Assembly: GCF_000090795.2 (NCBI RefSeq)
Contig: NW_003546316.1
Span: forward strand, 7,114-48,412
Direction of reading: 5' to 3'
Origin: Amphimedon queenslandica
Lineage: Eukaryota; Porifera; Demospongiae; Haplosclerida; Niphatidae
DNA: 41,299 bases
Part shown: positions 34,915 to 41,299 of the stretch, in pieces
Layout of the letters: each line of letters opens with the position of its first letter
Numbering within the stretch: the stretch's first letter is position 1
Notes under the pieces: generated by a model
Databases searched by the model: none
Seen by the model: only the letters and a program-made list of their open reading frames with translations
What the model was told of the DNA's origin: nothing
Made by a program: the position numbers and the translations under genes

Positions 34915-35075
34915 TTAAAGAAGTAGCAGGTGGACAGAAGAAAAAGACAAAGAAAGAGAATGATAAATAGTAAAATTTATCATTTCAGCATGGTATGCAT
35001 GAAGTTTCAAGTAAAACGATAAAAGTTTAGCATATTCTACAGTATTTATTTTGCTAGTAATGGATTTAAAATGTA
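34915..35075 (+). pseudogene. Duplicated 3' end of the TRP-like gene
   Basis: AGGTGGACAGAAGAAAAAGA, GAGAATGATAA and the following 3' UTR (ATTTATCATTTCAGCATGGT) repeat the last codons and 3' UTR of the TRP-like gene (27826-27965) with small changes. Only the gene end is present; it shows that the duplicated unit included it. Confidence 0.87.
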
Positions 35076-35104
35076 CAATGTACAGAACATTAAATGTTGT
35101 GCAC

Positions 35105-35265
35105 TGTACAATGTTAGTATATGTACAAGGGCTTTAGCTTCAATCTTTTGATTGCTTGCAGCAGAGACAGCCAAAATGTGAATCCAATTTTCATCCACAG
35201 GGAAACAGTGTTAAAATTGGCTGCCATGGCATAGAATGATTAGCCTGCAGGAGCAATTCAATGGG
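35105..35265 (-). pseudogene. 7TM receptor remnant (unit 4)
   Basis: Short, broken match to the TM3 region of the receptor: GACAGCCAAAATGTGAATCC and CTGCCATGGCATAGAATG on the forward strand, matching 28890-28970. It ends with the leader motif GGAGCAATTCAATGGG. No reading frame survives. Confidence 0.8.
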
Positions 35266-35461
35266 TTCTGTCAATTTCAAATTTAAAAAACAATGGATGT
35301 CAAAAGCAACAAAATTTTATTAAAAAATTATAGATCTAAGTGTCATAAAAGTACATAACATTTAATGAAAATGATTTATATGTGTGCCTGTAGTCTACAT
35401 TACAATTAATAATAATTAGTTATAGTTTTGAGTTTGTTTCATAATGTAGAGTTTACTAGAT

Positions 35462-36658
35462 TCATGAGTGACTTCTGTGTCTCTTACGGCCATATAGATC
35501 TAAATCATTGTCATAGGCTCTAGATCTATGATTAACACTGGGTCCTATGGAATATCTCCAGTCATCATCTTCAAAGCCATGTGTGGAATCATACTGGTCA
35601 TGATAATGATGAAGGTTCCTACTAGGTGTATGACTAACTCTGGATAGTGGAGGATAAGGAGAGGCTCCAACACCATCAAAAGATGAGAAAGGAAGTGGTG
35701 GAGGAACCAAACTGCCAGAGGTTTCATTACCGTAAACAAATGCACGGGAAAGTGGAAAATTACATGAACTGTAGCGACTAGCTCCAACAAAATCAGAGGC
35801 TTCAGGATGAAATGCATTGCCTAATATACCAACAATATCAGGAAAATGTACGGCATCCTTGGGACATGGCTTCCCTTGTTCAGAAGCAAACGTTATCTTC
35901 CAGAAATCAAAGCAGAAAAAACGATTCTCAATGAATTGATATGGCATGTAGAAATACCCATTATCTCCCCAATCAGAACCCCAGCTATTGAGCACCTTTA
36001 TATGCTGTTTGGTGTCATTATAACCAACAGCAACAACAGCATGTCTCTCAAAAGACCCACCATCTCTTTCATGTGCTTTGGGCATCTGCATAGTATATTT
36101 AGGCCCAGAAATATTATGAAAGCTAGCATAAACTTTAAATCCAAAAACAAATGGGCAGTTGTCCTTTAAGCAAGCTCTGAACTGATCAATTTTGTGATCA
36201 AGTCTCTCATACTTACACAAGTTATTACCAACAGCAGCAACATAGGCTGAGTGAGGCGGCTTCTGATTAAACTTCCATACCGTATAAGGCCAATCAGACT
36301 CCTTGCAAACACCTTTGCCATTCATGGATTCGACCGTGTCACGAATCGATGCTCCACTATCTTTCGATTGGCTGCCTTCACGTTCTCGAGTGTTATAATA
36401 GAGAAAAAGACGTGATGGGTCAAAGTAATATCCTGCTGCAATAGTTTGAGACTGCTTCACCAAATCCATTCCATAGGCAGCACAAAGAGCATTGGCAGTA
36501 CAGCTATGCAAGTTTTCTTGATCATAGACATGATGCACATAATGACTGAGGTCAACATTAGTCCCGCCAGAAGGAATCTCATGTCCTCCATACTTTTTCC
36601 TTTTGTCATTGTCGTCAGGTTCATCTGGCTTGGCTCCATAGTAGCGAACAACTGCCAT
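35462..36658 (-). CDS. Papain-fold C1 cysteine peptidase, copy D, single exon, 398 aa
   Basis: Intact paralogue starting MAVVRYYGAKPDEPD. Gln47 and Cys53 in DQENLHSCTANAL, His in ERHAVVAVGYND and Asn in LNSWGSDWGDNGYF keep the papain-type machinery. Middle blocks PSRLFLYYNTRE, GASIRDTV and CPFVFGFKVYASF are shared. It is closest to copy C (QMPKAHERD, NDTKQHIKVLNSWGSDWG). The tail is unlike A and B: it lacks GYGG repeats and ends in a His/Arg-rich stretch (YGRKRHRSHS). The CTD motif after KDTVPCTD in other copies is changed (KDAVHFPD). No introns, signal peptide or propeptide. Confidence 0.87.
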   Translation of the reverse strand: MAVVRYYGAKPDEPDDNDKRKKYGGHEIPSGGTNVDLSHYVHHVYDQENLHSCTANALCAAYGMDLVKQSQTIAAGYYFDPSRLFLYYNTREREGSQSKDSGASIRDTVESMNGKGVCKESDWPYTVWKFNQKPPHSAYVAAVGNNLCKYERLDHKIDQFRACLKDNCPFVFGFKVYASFHNISGPKYTMQMPKAHERDGGSFERHAVVAVGYNDTKQHIKVLNSWGSDWGDNGYFYMPYQFIENRFFCFDFWKITFASEQGKPCPKDAVHFPDIVGILGNAFHPEASDFVGASRYSSCNFPLSRAFVYGNETSGSLVPPPLPFSSFDGVGASPYPPLSRVSHTPSRNLHHYHDQYDSTHGFEDDDWRYSIGPSVNHRSRAYDNDLDLYGRKRHRSHS

Positions 36659-37206
36659 TTCTAACTGAAAGCAGTTAACAAAGTATTACTCAATACGAGA
36701 CTCACTATAAACTTTAGATTAAGGGGTGGAATCTTCAGGTGGCCCAATTTCCCATTTCATGCATAATTCATTTATAGCATACTAGCATGAATATATGAAT
36801 AACAATAGATTAGATTGTAATACTTGAGACTTGAGTTGAAGCTTCTCAAAAACATCAATTGCAGCAGAGGAAGAGAATACTGCTAGAAGAGACTATCTGT
36901 TGCATATTTTTCTGCATAATATTGAGCCTATTAGGTTTAAAAAGTATATAGAGAGGCTAAGAATGGAATCAATGGAATAAATACTCACAATTCAGAACAT
37001 AATCTTGAGTAGGAGGAGCTTATAGTGCCAGTAGGCGTGGTAAATTAATATTCATGAGCTCATAGATTGTGTCATTTCCCCTTTGCTGAGTTTTATACGC
37101 CACGCAAACAACACACACAAAACACAGTCACTGTACAACTCTCAGCAGTTTTATCCTCTCCCTTACTCTCTCTCCCACCACTACATCGACTCGAGGGAAA
37201 CACACA
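36659..37206. promoter_or_regulatory. Divergent region between peptidase D and UBE2A/B
   Basis: Contains a TATA-like GTTTATAGT (minus, about 36704-36713) for copy D and the 5' region of the E2 gene, with an AGGCGTGG box near 37032. No exon was found. This is also the right border of the duplicated cluster. Confidence 0.5.
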
Positions 37207-39178
37207 ATGTCCACGCCAGCCAGAAGAAGACTAATGAGAGATTTCAAAAGGTAAGAGAAAGACAAGACTTTCCCTAACCATCTCTTCTCTATTACAGATT
37301 ACAAGAAGACCCACCAACAGGAGTATCGGGCGCTCCCACGGATAATAACATTATGCTATGGAACGCTGTCATATTTGGGTAATTGAAAGAATATTTTCAC
37401 AGATCCATTTCTAAAACTCCTCCCACTTTTCCTCTCAACCACGCCCACTTTAGACCCAAAGATACTCCTTTCGAAGACGGTACTTTTAAACTAACGATGG
37501 AATTCACGGAAGAGTACCCTAATAAACCTCCCACGGTTAGATTCGTATCGAAAATGTTTCACCCGAATGGTAATAACCCACATTCAACGACACACACACA
37601 CACACGTACTTATGTTATACAATGGTGTGACTGTTGATTTGTTCTCTAGTGCTTTTAGATTGTTATTTTCCTGGTACTGTTTCCTTTTTGTTTTCCTAAC
37701 AATTTACTCTTTATGACCTTCAAACCTTGTCTCCCACAAGCTATCATGGCTGTCATTACTATTATTTCTTCTCCCTCTCTTCCCTCCCTCTCTCTTTCTC
37801 TCTCTCTCTCCCTCTAGTATATGCTGATGGCAGCATATGCTTGGATATTTTACAAAATAGGTGGAGTCCAACATACGATGTATCATCAATACTAACGTCT
37901 ATTCAGGTATGCACACCACATGAAAGTCACATGACTAACAACACTAGCTAGTTATGTGTGTGTAGCTATTATATGTATGGTGTGATGATAATAGAACTTT
38001 GTACTCAATATGGGGGGCTTGTTGATGCATATTTTATACAATGAATGTTTTTAATGTCCTTGGGATGCAAGAAATGGCTGGCCACATCAATCGTTGTTGA
38101 TTATTTATACTCAGCTTATGTAAACAATAAGTATAATAATCGAGATGTTTTTATTTTAGTCATGACAATAATTATGTGACATCATGATTGATCACATGAC
38201 TCTTAGCTGACTTGTTTAACGAATGACCTACATGTACATGTATTTTATTGCACAAATATTTATTTACTATGTCATTATTTTATTAGTGCATGTTGAGCAA
38301 TAACCTGACCCCCCGACCTGTGCCAAGTTAACATGTACTCTTTACTATTAGTTTTGATTCTAATTGTTGTCCCACGTATACATGCACATGTACATGGATA
38401 TTACATAGTTACATGTACGTGATTTATTTTAATTTAATTTATGCACTCAAATAAAGGATGAGTTTAGTCATATGTATAGCAGCTGGCACATGTGTATTCT
38501 TGGAATCTTATTAAATGAATGTAAATTATTCAAACTGATCTCTGCTACAAATCTAGCATTAGAGCATTGACCATTGTGCTATGTGTACATGTACATGTAC
38601 ACGTATTATGTATATTAATGTTTTGGATCATTCTTCATAGAGACTAGTCTACAGCGTAATGTATTCAAGTACTGAATGCTATAGTTAATGTGCATGTACA
38701 TGTATGTGTACCATTATCTGCTATAGACAATTAGATAATATTCTAAAAATGTTCATGTGGAAAGTGAAAAGGTTGCAGGGGGTTCCCTTCCTTATTACCT
38801 GTGTTATGACAGGCCAATGACTCATTAAATAGCTCATAACCACACTCGCTCCATGGTGCCAATTTCACAGTAATGTTTACTGACAGAGTGTGGTGTGTGT
38901 CTTTGTTTGTCTTCTCCCTTTTGATAGTCTTTGGCTAGCCTCTAAGACCCTTACTACTACTTCTTACCTTCCTCTTCCCCCCTCTCTCTCTTTCTCTCTC
39001 TCCCTCCCTCTCTCTCTCTTTCTCCTTCCCTCTCTCTTCCTTTCTCTAGTCTCTACTCGATGAACCCAACCCTAATAGTCCTGCTAACAGTCTAGCAGCT
39101 CAACTCTATCAAGAGAACAGGAGAGAGTACGAGAAGAAGGTACAAGCTATTGTAGAGGAGAGCTGGATGAACGTATGA
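37207..39178 (+). CDS. UBE2B: Ubiquitin-conjugating enzyme E2 A/B (Rad6), 5 exons, 152 aa
   Basis: Exons: 37207-37250, 37298-37378, 37454-37569, 37818-37906, 39050-39178; 459 nt in phase. The protein begins [20 protein letters not shown] and has the same length as human UBE2A/UBE2B. The UBC core carries the catalytic Cys88 in [14 protein letters not shown], the HPN motif in KMFHPNVYADG and the SPANS loop. Known role: with RAD18 it monoubiquitinates PCNA, with RNF20/40-type ligases it monoubiquitinates H2B, and with UBR ligases it serves the N-degron pathway. Pre-duplication orthologue of both vertebrate genes, so the symbol could equally be UBE2A. CT-rich tracts precede the acceptors of exons 4 and 5. 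A possible AATAAA lies at 39363. Confidence 0.96.
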
Positions 39179-39266
39179 CAGCGTCGAGTATATGGCAGGT
39201 GGCTGAGACAACCTTTAATGTCAGCAAGAGAGAATGTTATATGTCTAGTACTGTAGAGTAAACTAA

Positions 39267-39303
<37 letters not shown>

Positions 39304-40346
39304 GAGAAAGGTAAAAAAGTAAACCAAAGCATTACGCAGCAAGTGTAATGGAGCAAAGAGCAAATAAAATAAACACAAAAAGCACAAAACAATTAATATT
39401 GAATTTGTTATACATGTACATGTACGCAATAGTACCGTATAGTTATTTTAGTGAAAAGGAGGATGCTGTGATTTTAAATGAATTACAAGTTATTGCATTA
39501 TCTTTTCCTTTTCAACTGAAATGACATTATACCATAAACATGTATACACAGTACATATCCTGTAACTCAAGTTATTATGTCTTGCCTTAAGAGCTACTCA
39601 TCATTAACCTTTGATAGATTATAGAGGAGCCATTACAAGCATTAGCTTTTTAACATTGTACATGTATGTAATGCACTTTTAAATAAATATGAGATATGAT
39701 TTATGTACCAGTACATTCTTAATGCATGTAGATGTGCATTTAGACTGCAGGTGTAGCTAGGGAAGAGGAAAAGAAAGATCAAGTAGAGTCAGGAGATTGT
39801 GAAGAAAGAGGAAGCACTGTAGCATTAAATCACATTATTATCTGATTAAAGGAAGTTGCATGCAATACATGTATGTGTAGTGTACCAAGGAATCTACCCT
39901 AAAACAGCCACTGACTTTTCTGTAAACAGACAAAAAATGTACTGACGTATTGTCTCGGAATGTGTGTTGCCATTACAGATCATTAAGTAATGCATACTGT
40001 GCCAATTAGCTCACAATAATGAAATAATATAATTATTATTGTTATTGTTATTGTTATTGTAAGTGAGACATTGCAGGCTTTGTTAAAGATGAGAATTGAC
40101 TTTAATCTAAAACGTGACTATGGCTGTGAAGTGTTCAGAAATGATAGTGGCCCTTGAAAAGGAGGTTAATGTTGTTATTGCATTTGAGACATTACAAGCT
40201 TGTTAAAGGTGAGAATTTGACTTTAATCTAAAACGTGACAATGGCCGTGAAGTGTTCAGAAATGACAGTAAACAGAGATAGTGGCTCTTCAAAAGGAGGT
40301 GGTAACAGCTGCACCAAGTCTACTAACTAATTGATGTCAATTTACT

Positions 40347-40384
<38 letters not shown>

Positions 40385-40853
40385 TTTGAGAGGTGGATAA
40401 AAAAGTTGGGGATTAAGGTTTGAGTGGAACATCTACAGAAGACAGCTCTATTAGGAACAGCGAGAATATTGAGGAAACATATGAGTGCTGAGAACTAGAA
40501 CATCTAAGTTTATTTGTTATAAACTGATGAGGAAGTGTCCCAATTATAAATTTAATTGTGTGGTTTATGAAATAATAATAATAATTTATCAACAAACTGT
40601 AGTGAGATTAATATCAGGGATTCCACCTGCTTCTACACTAAATTGTATTTATATTTTATAGTGAATGATAATAGAAAAAATTCACAAAATAACATAAACA
40701 TACAGATACACACAGACATAAGACTATGAGGAAGATAATAATTCAGTTTCAAATAAGACAGGAAAAATGATGAAATTTATAAAATAATAACACTATAATA
40801 ATAATAATAATAATTAATATAATTATTATAATATAATAATAATAATAATAATA
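39179..40853. other. Convergent intergenic region with microsatellites
   Basis: Between the E2 stop and the USP12/46-type stop. Contains (ATT)n at 39269-39302, (GTTATT)n at about 40034-40060, (AAT)n at 40350-40384 and 40796-40851, and a tandem duplication at 40052-40300. No convincing coding exon. Confidence 0.6.
40052..40300. repeat. Tandem direct duplication, about 120 bp
   Basis: 40052-40165 and 40174-40300 share GACTTTAATCTAAAACGTGA, TGAAGTGTTCAGAAATGA and AAAAGGAGGT in the same order. The second copy has a roughly 13-nt insertion (AGTAAACAGAGAT). Function unknown. Confidence 0.9.
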
Positions 40854-40997
40854 TCATGTCTGATCTTCATTGACCATTTCATACGTGTATTCGCTTTCTC
40901 TCGTTTTATAAAATAAAATATAAGCCGACTCGTTCGGTAGACTCGTTTGAGAGTCCGTCAGTCCAAAGAACTGCTCAATGGAGTGAGGCTCTATCTC
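40854..40997 (-). CDS. Ubiquitin-specific protease USP12/USP46-like, last exon (partial)
   Basis: The sense strand shows an acceptor (ttgcag) at 41003-40998, then 47 codons and a stop. The sequence EIEPHSIEQFFGLTDSQ followed by ESAYILFYKTRE matches the C-terminal strand of the USP12/USP46 catalytic domain (family memory: IEEFYGLT...ESGYILFYQ). A 12-14 residue extension (ESEYTYEMVNEDQT) goes past the usual end. Known role: deubiquitinase activated by WDR48/WDR20. Catalytic Cys and His boxes lie beyond the right edge. The exon was phased by its own frame. Convergent with UBE2A/B. Confidence 0.8.
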   Translation of the reverse strand, partial: EIEPHSIEQFFGLTDSQTSLPNESAYILFYKTRESEYTYEMVNEDQT

Positions 40998-41159
40998 CTG
41001 CAATAGAGAGAAGACACTTCAATACTACTACATGTACATGTACATGTACATATACCAGTACATGTACATGTTGATAAATTGGTGCATATTCTTAAGTCAC
41101 TAACAATTCTACATGGCAAAAAGGCGTAATTTTTATAAGCTCTATTATTATATACATGA

Positions 41160-41275
41160 GCATGTAAAAATAAAATTTGGGGTGATTTTTGAGCCTTTTT
41201 TTGAAAAAAAAACCCGTACAATGTAGCACATTTCATCAAGTTCCTTTACAATTTTTGATCAATTTTTTTACAGTT
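41160..41275 (-). repeat. Dispersed intronic repeat, partial (USP12/46-like intron)
   Basis: AAAATTTGGGGTGATTTT and the following GAGCC...TTTTTTGAAAAAAA block match the CNG-intron copies at 16785-17000 on the same strand, and so run in host-sense orientation. It continues to the window edge. Confidence 0.7.
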
Positions 41276-41299
41276 ACACAGCCAAGAATTATCATACTG

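Overview
The window looks like a compact, AT-rich early-branching animal genome, most likely a demosponge of the Amphimedon type. This is inferred from intron-rich metazoan housekeeping genes, very tight gene spacing, many 43-58 nt introns, abundant (CT)n/(ATT)n microsatellites and a sponge-style secreted fibrinogen-like protein. I rebuilt gene models by hand from splice sites, reading-frame phase and family conservation. Most multi-exon models close exactly in phase and give family-typical lengths.

Layout from left to right: a secreted fibrinogen-like protein cut by the left edge (minus, 1-883); a complete 13-exon lysosomal Pro-X carboxypeptidase PRCP (plus, 1633-7198); beta-thymosin (minus, 7803-7991); axonemal dynein assembly factor DNAAF6/PIH1D3 (minus, 8751-10221), head-to-head with the 14-exon ribosome-recycling ATPase ABCE1 (plus, 10299-15817); a CNGA-type cyclic-nucleotide-gated channel (minus, 16076-19973) with a 23-copy 14-bp minisatellite just upstream; an Ig/FN3-type single-pass receptor with ITIM-like tail motifs (minus, 21462-23730), head-to-head with an ankyrin-repeat TRP-like channel (plus, 23831-27865); a single-exon 7TM receptor (minus, 28238-29245); four single-exon papain-fold peptidases (minus, 29393-36658), one frameshifted; the Rad6-type E2 enzyme UBE2A/B (plus, 37207-39178); and the last exon of a USP12/46-type deubiquitinase (minus, 40854-40997).

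The 28-36.7 kb part is a segmental-duplication cluster. The ancestral unit was [TRP 3' end - 7TM receptor - peptidase]. The peptidase survived in most copies, while the receptor decayed to fragments between them. The peptidases have no introns, no signal peptide and no propeptide, and resemble bacterial-type C1 peptidases, which makes horizontal origin plausible.

Three patterns stand out beyond the genes. A repeat family of about 175-185 bp lies only in introns, always in the sense orientation of its host gene (five of five loci). GA tracts follow 5' splice sites while CT tracts precede 3' splice sites. The array upstream of the CNG channel contains seven exact RFX X-box consensus sites, and the DNAAF6 start codon sits inside a near-X-box. 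No RNA genes, CRISPR arrays or autonomous transposons were recognised.
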